DNA from: Bdellovibrionales bacterium RBG_16_40_8 | GTDB lineage: Bacteria > Bdellovibrionota > Bdellovibrionia > Bdellovibrionales > UBA1609 | Direction of reading: 5' to 3' | DNA length: 8,382 bases | Assembly: GCA_001769925.1 (NCBI GenBank) | Contig: MEPT01000123.1 | Span: 1-8,382 of the forward strand | Shown: positions 1 through 7,106 of the stretch, piece by piece | Layout of the letters: each line of letters begins with the position of its first letter | How positions within the stretch are numbered: position 1 is the first letter of the stretch | Position numbers and translations under genes: made by a program | The notes under the pieces: generated by a model | Told to the model about the DNA's origin: nothing | Databases searched by the model: none | The model's input: only the letters and a program-made list of their open reading frames with translations

Positions 1-164
1 AACAATCTGGCCACACTTTAGACAGTCATCTAAAAGCTGGTCATTAAACGAAATGTCTCAATTTAATATTCGCCGTAATTTCAATTAGTTATCTTGCTAA
101 ATCTATGGCATCTGACTTGCTCTCTTAAGCATCAATGACAGCGCACAAAAAAGTGTCTCAAAAT

Positions 165-170
165 GAGAGG
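165..170 (+). promoter_or_regulatory. Shine-Dalgarno site that sets the subtilase start at 177
   Basis: GAGAGG lies six bases before the ATG at 177, which is an optimal spacing. The upstream in-frame ATG at 135 has no purine-rich site before it. Starting at 177 also gives a normal export signal (MKKDLKG followed by a hydrophobic run), whereas starting at 135 would put 14 polar residues in front of it. Confidence 0.65.
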
Positions 171-176
171 TTAGAA

Positions 177-1541
177 ATGAAGAAAGATCTAAAAGGTCTT
201 ATTCTAATAGGCGGTGGGATAGTAGCTTTAATTGGTGCGATTCAATTTAATTTAAGTCGGGTATATGCCATAAATCAAGATGATTTAGCAAGCCTTACTA
301 ACTCTAGTATTTCTCGACATACTGAACTTGGTAAGGTTATGAAATCTGATAAGTCACAAAAAAAAGAGGTTGATGTTCTTTTTAACGACCCCGCTATGTC
401 ACAAAAGTGGGACCTCAATTTTACTAACGCGACTGAGGCTTGGACAAAACACCGTGCCGTCGGGAGCCGTAACGTAAAAGTTTGTGTTATTGATACAGGT
501 GTCGATGTAAAACACCCGGATTTAACAAATAATATTTGGGTAAATCCTGGTGAGTCTGGTCGCGATTCTCTTAGTCGTAACAAGGCCACTAATGGAGTCG
601 ATGATGATGGTAACGGTTACGTTGATGACGTAAATGGATTTAACTTCGTCGCCAATAATAACGACCTTAGCGATCGACACGGTCACGGCACTCATATCGC
701 TGGTATTATAGGTGCAGAGGGCAGCAATAAGATTGGTATAAGTGGTATGTCGCCACAGGTGAGTCTGGTTATCGCAAAATATTATGACCCAAGTTCGCCC
801 GCAAATAGCAACTTATTAAATACTGTACGCGCTATTCGCTACTGTATAGTGGTTGGCTCTGATATTATTAACTACTCCGGTGGCGGACTTGAGCCTAGCG
901 AAAAAGAGCGAGAGGCTGTAGCCCTTGCTCGTGAAAAAGGAATTTTATTTGTCGCTGCGGCCGGCAACGAGCAATCTAACTCTGACGTAAAAAAATATTA
1001 TCCTGCAGACTATGATTTAGACAATATTATCTCTGTTACAGCCTTTGATCGAGAACGCAATGTTCTGCCTTCTAGTAACTATGGTGAGCATTCGGTTGAC
1101 ATTGCAGCACCTGGCAAAAATATTTATTCAACATTGCCTGGCGGTAATTATGGTTATATGACCGGCACCTCTCAGGCCACCGCTATTGTCACTGGAGTCG
1201 CCGCTTTAATTCGTGCTCACTTTAGTGATTTTGATGCCGCTCGCATCATTCGTCACATTACCCAAACTGGAGATTTGGAGCCTATAAAATTAATCGGTAA
1301 GACCAAGTATCAAAAGCGACTCAACGCGTATCGTGCACTAGCTATTCTTGATCAAGGAGTCACAGTCACAGGGGTAGTGCCGAAAAATATAACAAATTTC
1401 GATGCTAATCAATTTTCTGTTAGCGTCAGAGATACAGACAGCGAAGAATCTGCAATTACAGCAACACCAAATACTTTGTTAAATTTTGGTAATGATTTAA
1501 AGCGCATAATTAATAAAAAGCCGCTAAGGCGCTCTCGATGA
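177..1541 (+). CDS. Exported subtilisin-like serine protease (peptidase family S8)
   Basis: This is an endopeptidase of the subtilase family, 454 aa from the preferred start. Residues 1-31 are a lysine start plus a hydrophobic helix ending in RVYA, which is either a cleavable signal peptide or a membrane anchor. About 60 residues of linker/pro-region follow. They contain the NDPAMSQKWDL segment that often precedes the catalytic domain, but no recognisable full-length I9 propeptide. The catalytic triad is complete: Asp106 in VIDTGVD, His170 in HGHGTHIAG and Ser332 in GTSQATA. The oxyanion-hole Asn264 sits in AAAGNEQ. An Asp/Asn-rich loop, GVDDDGNGYVDD (residues 140-151), resembles the calcium-binding loop of many secreted subtilases. 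The nucleophile motif has Ala where most family members have Pro (GTSMATP). A 55-60 residue tail after the catalytic domain ends in basic residues (KKPLRRSR) and has no domain I recognise. The family call is secure; substrate and final location are inferred. No convincing promoter was seen upstream. Confidence 0.93.
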   Translation: MKKDLKGLILIGGGIVALIGAIQFNLSRVYAINQDDLASLTNSSISRHTELGKVMKSDKSQKKEVDVLFNDPAMSQKWDLNFTNATEAWTKHRAVGSRNVKVCVIDTGVDVKHPDLTNNIWVNPGESGRDSLSRNKATNGVDDDGNGYVDDVNGFNFVANNNDLSDRHGHGTHIAGIIGAEGSNKIGISGMSPQVSLVIAKYYDPSSPANSNLLNTVRAIRYCIVVGSDIINYSGGGLEPSEKEREAVALAREKGILFVAAAGNEQSNSDVKKYYPADYDLDNIISVTAFDRERNVLPSSNYGEHSVDIAAPGKNIYSTLPGGNYGYMTGTSQATAIVTGVAALIRAHFSDFDAARIIRHITQTGDLEPIKLIGKTKYQKRLNAYRALAILDQGVTVTGVVPKNITNFDANQFSVSVRDTDSEESAITATPNTLLNFGNDLKRIINKKPLRRSR

Positions 1542-1588
1542 TAAGTGTACCCCTAGCTTGCTGAAATTAATACAATTCAGAGAAAAAA

Positions 1589-1617
1589 TTTAAAATTACT
1601 TTTTTTTGCGGTATAAT
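1589..1617 (+). promoter_or_regulatory. Sigma70-type promoter for the small exported protein
   Basis: A perfect -10 box TATAAT (1612-1617) follows a partial -35 box TTTAAA (1589-1594, four of six consensus bases) with a 17-base spacer that includes a run of eight T. The predicted transcript starts near 1624, giving a leader of about 70 bases before the ATG at 1696. This suggests the small gene is transcribed independently of the protease gene upstream. Confidence 0.55.
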
Positions 1618-1695
1618 GCGACTACTTATATGTTATATGACTTAAAAAAGCGAGCTTAAAGAAGTAAAGAAGATAAGAGCTCTAAAGGAGAATTT

Positions 1696-2121
1696 ATGAA
1701 TAAACTAATCCCAGTGATATTGTTATGTGTGTCGGCTATCGGTATAAATTCATATGCTGATAACGATTGCCGAGATTGCTATGAAGAAATTTTTTCTTGC
1801 CGATTAATTAATTCAGATCGTGATGTTAAAATGAAACTTTCTCTCTTTGAGGGTGGAATTGCTGGCCTAACAAAAATTGAAATTAAGCGAGAAACAGTAG
1901 GTCACAGAGAGTTTGAACGCTACTATGTTAAAGAGCAATTCAGCGAAGGCCTTGGTTCTCCGATTGTGTATGTTGGTCGCTCAAATAATAAGAAAATTAA
2001 ATTCAGCATCAATATGACGACACCGCCACAACGAGGCAGAACACGCCAAGCCTTACTTGTTACGCTCACTAATGGACAAGACAACCCATCGTTTGAAAAG
2101 TTAAAATGCAAAGCGAACTGA
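1696..2121 (+). CDS. Small exported four-cysteine protein of unknown function
   Basis: This 141-aa protein matches no family I recognise. It has a clear Sec signal peptide: Lys3, a hydrophobic core, then NSYA and likely cleavage after Ala21. The start is well supported by AAGGAG (1685-1690) five bases upstream. The mature part (about 120 aa) has four cysteines: Cys25, Cys28 and Cys35 near the N-terminus and Cys138 near the end, which could form two disulfides after export. Alternating hydrophobic/polar stretches such as KMKLSLFEGG, TKIEIKRE, PIVYVGR, KIKFSINM and ALLVTLTNG suggest a small beta-sheet domain. It is basic, with many Lys and Arg. It lacks a lipobox: the only cysteine in the signal region, Cys11, is inside the hydrophobic core and a poor fit. 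It follows the protease gene by 154 bases but has its own promoter. A periplasmic or secreted protein is likely; any role linked to the protease is speculation. Confidence 0.8.
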   Translation: MNKLIPVILLCVSAIGINSYADNDCRDCYEEIFSCRLINSDRDVKMKLSLFEGGIAGLTKIEIKRETVGHREFERYYVKEQFSEGLGSPIVYVGRSNNKKIKFSINMTTPPQRGRTRQALLVTLTNGQDNPSFEKLKCKAN

Positions 2122-2141
2122 CCGCAGGATAATTTGATATC

Positions 2142-2990
2142 TCAGATGATGCGAAAGTAATATCGTAGCACTAAAGTAAAAAACAATATAGATGTGCCAA
2201 GACCAATGAGATTACGCATGTGGGGCAAAAAAGCCCCCATTACTATAAGAAATCCACAGGCAATAAAAATTAAATTAATCCATTTAAATTTTCTAAATGA
2301 TACCTCAATACCATTGAAAAAAGATATATAATCTAAAAACTTACGTGGCTTAGCCTCCTCTTGTGCGGCAACCATTTCAAAATTTATAGAAGTAAGTACT
2401 TCTATTTCTTTATGAAACTTTAATGCAAACGCATCTCCCGGCGCAACCTCAAGAATAATTTTGTATTTGGCTGCTGCATACTCTAAATCACCATTAATCC
2501 AAGCCGCGTTTATAAAATTTTGATGAATCTCTTTGCTTTCATAATTTGCTAGCACGTCTTCCCAAAGTTTTTGTACTTCTGGATCAGCAGTAACCAGTTC
2601 TTCAGCGCCAGGATTATTTTTTTTTGCTTCAATTTCAGAAAATTTAAAAAAAATTACCCCACACTTTTTACATTCAACGTCTCCTGCACTGTAAAGAGCA
2701 CTACATTTTGGGCAATTAAAAATATCAAGATTTATAATATGCGAAGCTTTTATATCTGTCGCCGAAGTGCTTTTTTCATTATGTCCTGGAAATAAAGACA
2801 TCGGGTAACCTATCAGGTGTACAGGATTTTCTATGGCCTGCCTACGGTCCATCCAAAATTGTGAATTACAAGTAGAACATTTAAATCGCGGGTGCTGTTC
2901 AGAAAGTTCATCTACTGCAATATTATAAGACTTAAAACATTCAGGACATCTTACCTGCAGTTCACCAGGAACCCTTTGAATTTCGCTCAT
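2142..2990 (-). CDS. Tandem zinc-ribbon protein with C-terminal membrane hairpin
   Basis: This 282-aa protein has two zinc-binding modules and a membrane tail. The first, residues 12-46, fits the MJ0042/zinc-ribbon pattern: Cys15 and Cys18 in RCPECF, then Cys38 and Cys41 in KCSTCN. The second, residues 91-117, has Cys93/Cys96 (CPKC) and Cys107/Cys110 (CKKCGVIF). Residues 137-200 look helical and TPR-like (AAWINGDLEYAAAKYKIIL). Two hydrophobic segments, about 238-255 and 261-277, are separated by a short loop (LPHMRN), so the zinc-ribbon part should be cytoplasmic. The start is supported by GGGAG seven bases upstream on the minus strand. MJ0042 ribbons are common at the N-terminus of regulatory and cell-surface-machinery proteins in deltaproteobacteria. 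The specific job cannot be read from sequence; a scaffold or sensor at the inner membrane is a guess. The gene converges on the small exported protein gene (20-base gap) and diverges from lnt. Confidence 0.85.
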   Translation of the reverse strand: MSEIQRVPGELQVRCPECFKSYNIAVDELSEQHPRFKCSTCNSQFWMDRRQAIENPVHLIGYPMSLFPGHNEKSTSATDIKASHIINLDIFNCPKCSALYSAGDVECKKCGVIFFKFSEIEAKKNNPGAEELVTADPEVQKLWEDVLANYESKEIHQNFINAAWINGDLEYAAAKYKIILEVAPGDAFALKFHKEIEVLTSINFEMVAAQEEAKPRKFLDYISFFNGIEVSFRKFKWINLIFIACGFLIVMGAFLPHMRNLIGLGTSILFFTLVLRYYFRII

Positions 2991-3001
2991 TTCTATGCTC
3001 C

Positions 3002-3007
3002 CATAAT
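3002..3007 (+). promoter_or_regulatory. Candidate -10 box for a leaderless lnt transcript
   Basis: CATAAT matches the -10 consensus at five of six positions. Its expected transcription start, about seven bases downstream, falls on or next to the lnt ATG at 3015. No good -35 is seen at 16-18 bases (the nearest, TTGAAT at 2976-2981, is 20 bases away), so this is weak. It is reported because lnt lacks any Shine-Dalgarno site. Confidence 0.25.
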
Positions 3008-3014
3008 ATCTAGC

Positions 3015-4694
3015 ATGCGAAAACTCAGTAGTTTTTTCACCACTTACTACTTAAGTATAATATCAGGAATACTTATTGGCACAAGCTATATTCCGTTTCC
3101 TCCTTGGGCGAGTTTTTTTTGTTTTATACCCCTGTGGCGAATATGGCTTAAGTTAGGAGAAGATTCTGTATCGAAAACTTCTCCATATAAGAGAATTTTT
3201 TTTGCTGGCTGGTTAACCCAATTTGTCTTTACTCTCATCGGATTTAACTGGGTTGCGCTAACGGTACACGAATTTGGCTATTTGCCTTGGCCTGTAGCAA
3301 TTATCACCCTTATTTTGTTTTGTAGTGTCGCCAACTTCGATGTCCCAATCGCCGGAGTGTTTTGGTTTTATTTACAAAAAAAATATAACTTTTCTAAACA
3401 CACAAGCCTGGCACTACTCGCAATTGTCACTGCGCTAAGTAAAACATGGGCATTAACGCTTTTTCCGTGGAATTATGGTTATACCTGGCTATGGTCTGGT
3501 TTGCCGATTGCGCAAAATGCCGAATTAATAGGCTTTCAAGGGCTTAGTATCATTACGATTTTATTAAATCTTGGGTTTTATCGGGTTTATGAAAAATGGT
3601 GCGCCTACAAAGTCAATAAAACTAGGACGGCCAAACGAGAGTTAATCGCAAACTTTTTATATCCAGCAATTATCATATTATTTTTAAACCTTACCGGATA
3701 TATTTTATTAAAAAGCTTGCCGCCATCTGATCAAGAGCTAAAAATTTTAGCCGTTCAAGCCAATATTGGTAATTTACAAAAGCAATATGCCGAAAGAGGC
3801 CTTGGTTTTCGCGAATATATAACTGAGCGCTACCTAAATCTTTCTTATAAGGCAATGTCTAGTCCTGAAAAACTATCAAATGTTGACCTTATGGTGTGGC
3901 CCGAAACTGCCTATCCTTACGATTTAGATCAACGCTTATGGTCATCACTTTCTGGAGAAAAAAATTATCTAGCTGCCGCTCGCCGCCTTATTGATTTGAC
4001 GCAAAAATTAGACACCCATTTGATTACCGGTGGCTACGGATTTTCTCCACACGATAATAAATTAACCAACACTTTTTTTATGGTTGAGAAAACTGGGGCT
4101 ATTCAACCTAACCCTTACTATAAAACAATTTTATTGGCATTTGGTGAATATTTGCCAGGCGGTGATTACTTCCCGCGAATGAAAGAATGGTTTCCAGCAG
4201 TGGGTGATTTCTCTCGTGGTCTAGGTCCACAGGTAAAATCATTGAATATTGCAGAATCACCACACTCAGAAAACTCAAGAGATCTACTTATCGGGCCTCT
4301 AATTTGCTATGAAGGGCTTTTTTCATCACTGACGCGCGCCCTTTCAAATCAAGGGGCTGAGGTATTTATCAATCTAACTAATGATTCTTGGTATGGCACT
4401 TGGGCAGAGCCTTATCAACATCTTTACATGACACTAGCCAGAGCTATTGAATTTCGTCGACCTATAATTAGAGTTACAAACACCGGCATCACAACAGTAG
4501 GGCTAGCCTCAGGTAAAACTCTAGCTAAATCTCCCCTTAACTCAGAATGGACAGGATTTTATTCAATTCCGTATAGAACAAAGCCAACGGCTACAATATA
4601 TCAACTTTATCCTTGGCTGATGGAGGCTTTACTTATATTTATGATCGTCTTTATTATTGGAAGGGCTTCGCTTGAAAGATTTAAAAAATCTTGA
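3015..4694 (+). CDS. lnt: Apolipoprotein N-acyltransferase
   Basis: Lnt transfers a fatty acid from phospholipid to the N-terminal cysteine of lipoproteins in the inner membrane, the last step of lipoprotein maturation before sorting to the outer membrane. The 559-aa product has hydrophobic segments at about residues 10-28, 31-45, 62-80, 91-109, 131-150, 172-189 and 213-233, then a nitrilase-like periplasmic domain (about 240-525) and a last membrane helix near 535-549. The nitrilase triad is present: Glu297 (VWPETAYP), Lys370 (YYKTILLAFGEYLPG) and Cys431 (PLICYEG). The Tyr-Glu after the cysteine and the Glu in FGEY, both important in E. coli Lnt, are kept. I chose the ATG at 3015 because the frame upstream would overlap the divergent zinc-ribbon gene and adds residues that precede the usual first helix. 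No Shine-Dalgarno is visible. The gene overlaps mutS2 by 23 bases and is probably its operon partner. Confidence 0.95.
   Translation: MRKLSSFFTTYYLSIISGILIGTSYIPFPPWASFFCFIPLWRIWLKLGEDSVSKTSPYKRIFFAGWLTQFVFTLIGFNWVALTVHEFGYLPWPVAIITLILFCSVANFDVPIAGVFWFYLQKKYNFSKHTSLALLAIVTALSKTWALTLFPWNYGYTWLWSGLPIAQNAELIGFQGLSIITILLNLGFYRVYEKWCAYKVNKTRTAKRELIANFLYPAIIILFLNLTGYILLKSLPPSDQELKILAVQANIGNLQKQYAERGLGFREYITERYLNLSYKAMSSPEKLSNVDLMVWPETAYPYDLDQRLWSSLSGEKNYLAAARRLIDLTQKLDTHLITGGYGFSPHDNKLTNTFFMVEKTGAIQPNPYYKTILLAFGEYLPGGDYFPRMKEWFPAVGDFSRGLGPQVKSLNIAESPHSENSRDLLIGPLICYEGLFSSLTRALSNQGAEVFINLTNDSWYGTWAEPYQHLYMTLARAIEFRRPIIRVTNTGITTVGLASGKTLAKSPLNSEWTGFYSIPYRTKPTATIYQLYPWLMEALLIFMIVFIIGRASLERFKKS
4661..4665 (+). 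promoter_or_regulatory. Shine-Dalgarno site that sets the mutS2 TTG start at 4672
   Basis: AAGGG, part of GGAAGGG (4659-4665), lies six bases before a TTG codon at 4672. The only longer in-frame option, TTG at 4657, overlaps this site and has no purine-rich element before it. Starting at 4672 gives MKDLKNLDWNEIIERL, which matches the usual short MutS2 N-terminus. The site lies inside the end of lnt, as expected for coupled translation. Confidence 0.65.
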
Positions 4695-7005
4695 TTGGAA
4701 TGAAATTATTGAGCGTCTTTCAGGGTTTGCCACCAGTGAAATTGCCCGCACAGAACTTCGTAAAACTCTACCTTTATCTACTCCTGAAGAGGCACAAAAA
4801 AGATTTCAAGAAACTGCAGAGATTTCAGTACTTAAACGTCATGGCCTTCGCCCGCACATGGAAAGCCTTGATCTTTTCGCCTCATGGTATCAACGACTCA
4901 CACGAAGTGCAGTGCTTAAGCTTTTAGAATTTAAAGATGTGCGCCATTTTTGCCTTGAAACTTTAGCGCTTAATGAAATTTTAAAAACTCATTCCACCAA
5001 TTACCTTGAAGAGCTACGCACGCGCCTTATGCCTGCTGAAGAGCCCCTTTCAGCCATTGATCAAATAATGACACCAGGGGGTGATATTCGCAGTGATGCC
5101 AGCGAAAAACTACACCATCTAAACGAAGAAAAAACTAGTCTCACACGCCAAATTCACAACGCACTTAATAAACTAGTTAAAGATTTTCAAATTGAGCATC
5201 TATTGCAAGATCGTTTTGTGACCACTCGTGAGGGCCGCTGGGTTTTACCCATAAAAAGCGGCATGCAACACAGTTTTCGCGGTATAGTTCATGCTGCAAG
5301 CCAAACTCATCAAACCGTTTTTATGGAGCCTGAGGATGTCGTACCAACCAACAACCGCTTGCGCGAAGTTGAAATTGAAATTGAACATGAAATTGAGCGT
5401 CTTCTCATTGAGCTTTCAAATTATTTAGCAACTTTAAAATTTAAATTTGATGAGACAAAAAAAGTTCTAGTCGAGGCCGATATGCGCTTAGCTCAGGGCG
5501 AACTTATGGTGCATTTAAATGCTGAGCCTTGCGAGTTCACATCTACCAAATTGCTTCTTAAAGAACTACGCCATCCGCTACTTGTTTCTAATAAAAAAAA
5601 TGTAGTTACCAACACCGTAGAACTTAACACCAATCGACGTATTTTAGTTCTTTCTGGGCCCAATGCCGGTGGCAAAACAGTTCTACTTAAGGCCATTGGC
5701 CTTGCCACCCAAATGGCACGTTGTGGCCTACCAATATGTGCTGATAAAGGCTCAACACTGCCCTTCTTTGAAGCTCTTATAATTGCCATTGGTGATTCAC
5801 AAAGCGTTGATGCTGATTTAAGTACCTTTGCCGCTCATTTAAAAACTCTCGACTATGCTGTTAAGTGTAAGGGCCCACAAACACTTCTTCTTATCGATGA
5901 AATTTGTGGCTCAACTGACCCCGAAGAGGGGGCGGCCCTAGCGCGAAGTTTTATTGATACCTATAGCGACAATAAAGTTTTTGCTGTGATTACCTCTCAT
6001 TTAGGAGCTTTAAAGCGCGGCTGGAGCGAAAACTCTGGCATTATTAATGGCTCTTTAGATTTTGATAAAAATTCTGGTCCTACATACCAATTTATTATGG
6101 GAGTACCTGGTCAATCTTTGGCGATTCAAACTGCAAAACGTGCCGGCGTTAGCGACAAAATTATAAATAAGGCCCTTACTAACTTAAGCCCCGAGCAGCG
6201 CAAATATCAAGAAGGATTGTCAGATATAGATCGCATGAGGCAAGAAGTCTTAACTCTGCAAAATCAGTTATCAGCTGAGCTTAAAAAAAATACAAAACAA
6301 AAAGAAAAATATGAAAATCTAATTATTGAATTTAATAAAGATCGCGAAAATCGCCTTGAAAAAGAAGTTCGCAAGGCAGCAGATAACATTGAAGAGCTTA
6401 TACGTGAATCAAAAGTCAAAGATGTATTTCGTCGTCATGAAAATTTACAACAAATTAAATATGATCTTCCGCATATTATTAAGGGTGTCGCAAAATCAGA
6501 AATTACAGACGAGCAAAAGGCAATCTCTTCTGCTGAGGATTTCACTAAGCACTTTCCTTCAGGGTCGTCGGTATATATTTTAAGTCTTGGTCGCGACGGC
6601 ATTGTTCAGGGCCAACCAAACTCTAAAGGTGAAGTACCTGTACTTTCAAGTTCGATGCGGCTACTTTTAAATTGGCGAGATCTTAAGCCCGCACTGCAAA
6701 GTCAAAATCCTACGCAGAAAGTTTTGCGAAAATCTCGAAATTTTTCTTACTCACCAGCCGCAGATAGCGATCGCGTTGTAGACTTACGTGGCTTAACAAG
6801 TGAAGAGGCTATTTCACAGCTTGAAATTCAACTTGATGCAGCTTCTTTGGGCTCTGAAGATCGTGTAAAAATAATTCACGGGCACGGCACCGACACATTA
6901 AAGCGCGCCATTCGTAGCTATCTCTCACGCAGCGTATACGTAAAAAAATGGCACGCTGGCACAGCCGACACCGGCGGCGATGGTGTTACGTGGATCGAGC
7001 TATAA
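4672..7005 (+). CDS. mutS2: MutS2 family ATPase with C-terminal Smr domain
   Basis: MutS2 lacks the mismatch-recognition domains of MutS. In other bacteria it has been linked to suppression of recombination (Helicobacter) and to splitting of collided ribosomes (Bacillus). The product is 777 aa, normal for the family. Residues 1 to about 310 form the MutS core with a clamp-like acidic helix (EIEIEHEIERLL). The ATPase has Walker A GPNAGGKT (329-336), the signature DLSTFAAHL (382-390) and Walker B LLLIDEICGSTDP with Asp409-Glu410. A Lys/Glu-rich coiled coil spans about 515-600. A small KOW-like beta segment lies near 625-675. The Smr domain (about 700-777) keeps VDLRG and the HGHGT motif; the residue after HGHGT is Asp instead of the usual Gly. 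The gene starts with TTG inside lnt, so both are likely on one mRNA. No frameshift or missing motif was seen. The family call is secure; which of the reported roles applies here is open. Confidence 0.96.
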   Translation: MKDLKNLDWNEIIERLSGFATSEIARTELRKTLPLSTPEEAQKRFQETAEISVLKRHGLRPHMESLDLFASWYQRLTRSAVLKLLEFKDVRHFCLETLALNEILKTHSTNYLEELRTRLMPAEEPLSAIDQIMTPGGDIRSDASEKLHHLNEEKTSLTRQIHNALNKLVKDFQIEHLLQDRFVTTREGRWVLPIKSGMQHSFRGIVHAASQTHQTVFMEPEDVVPTNNRLREVEIEIEHEIERLLIELSNYLATLKFKFDETKKVLVEADMRLAQGELMVHLNAEPCEFTSTKLLLKELRHPLLVSNKKNVVTNTVELNTNRRILVLSGPNAGGKTVLLKAIGLATQMARCGLPICADKGSTLPFFEALIIAIGDSQSVDADLSTFAAHLKTLDYAVKCKGPQTLLLIDEICGSTDPEEGAALARSFIDTYSDNKVFAVITSHLGALKRGWSENSGIINGSLDFDKNSGPTYQFIMGVPGQSLAIQTAKRAGVSDKIINKALTNLSPEQRKYQEGLSDIDRMRQEVLTLQNQLSAELKKNTKQKEKYENLIIEFNKDRENRLEKEVRKAADNIEELIRESKVKDVFRRHENLQQIKYDLPHIIKGVAKSEITDEQKAISSAEDFTKHFPSGSSVYILSLGRDGIVQGQPNSKGEVPVLSSSMRLLLNWRDLKPALQSQNPTQKVLRKSRNFSYSPAADSDRVVDLRGLTSEEAISQLEIQLDAASLGSEDRVKIIHGHGTDTLKRAIRSYLSRSVYVKKWHAGTADTGGDGVTWIEL

Positions 7006-7106
7006 AAATGTTTAGAAAAAAATATTTTCTACAAACAAAAAGTCGGAGAATAGATATGAGAAATCAAAATTCATTAAAATTATAATATAAACCCCTAGCG
7101 CGTTTA

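Noticed and set aside
17..34. Dyad TTTAGA-N6-TCTAAA upstream of the subtilase as an operator
   Set aside because: Six AT-rich pairs are expected by chance in this sequence and no promoter could be placed next to it.
135..176. Longer N-terminus of the subtilase starting at 135
   Set aside because: No ribosome site precedes the ATG at 135, while GAGAGG is ideally placed for the ATG at 177, which also gives a normal signal sequence.
1561..1580. Short hairpin CTGAAATT/AATTCAG after the subtilase gene as a terminator
   Set aside because: The stem is weak and bulged, and the only T-run is about 20 bases further on and fits better as the promoter spacer.
2892..3014. Longer N-terminus of lnt overlapping the divergent zinc-ribbon gene
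   Set aside because: The 41 extra residues are unlike any Lnt N-terminus and are the antisense of the well-supported zinc-ribbon coding region.
3056..3061. TATAAT inside the first codons of lnt as a promoter
   Set aside because: No -35 is seen, only a T-run, and no alternative lnt start codon lies downstream before conserved helices.
5493..5789. Antisense open frame within the MutS2 ATPase region
   Set aside because: It is the complement of highly conserved Walker A coding sequence and resembles no protein.
7013..7031. Hairpin TAGAAAA/TTTTCTA just after mutS2 as a terminator
   Set aside because: The stem is almost all A-T and no T-run follows it, so a stable terminator is unlikely.
7056..7085. 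Nine-residue peptide frame (MRNQNSLKL) with a GGAG seven bases upstream
   Set aside because: Too short to distinguish from chance in AT-rich intergenic DNA; no promoter or conserved context was seen.
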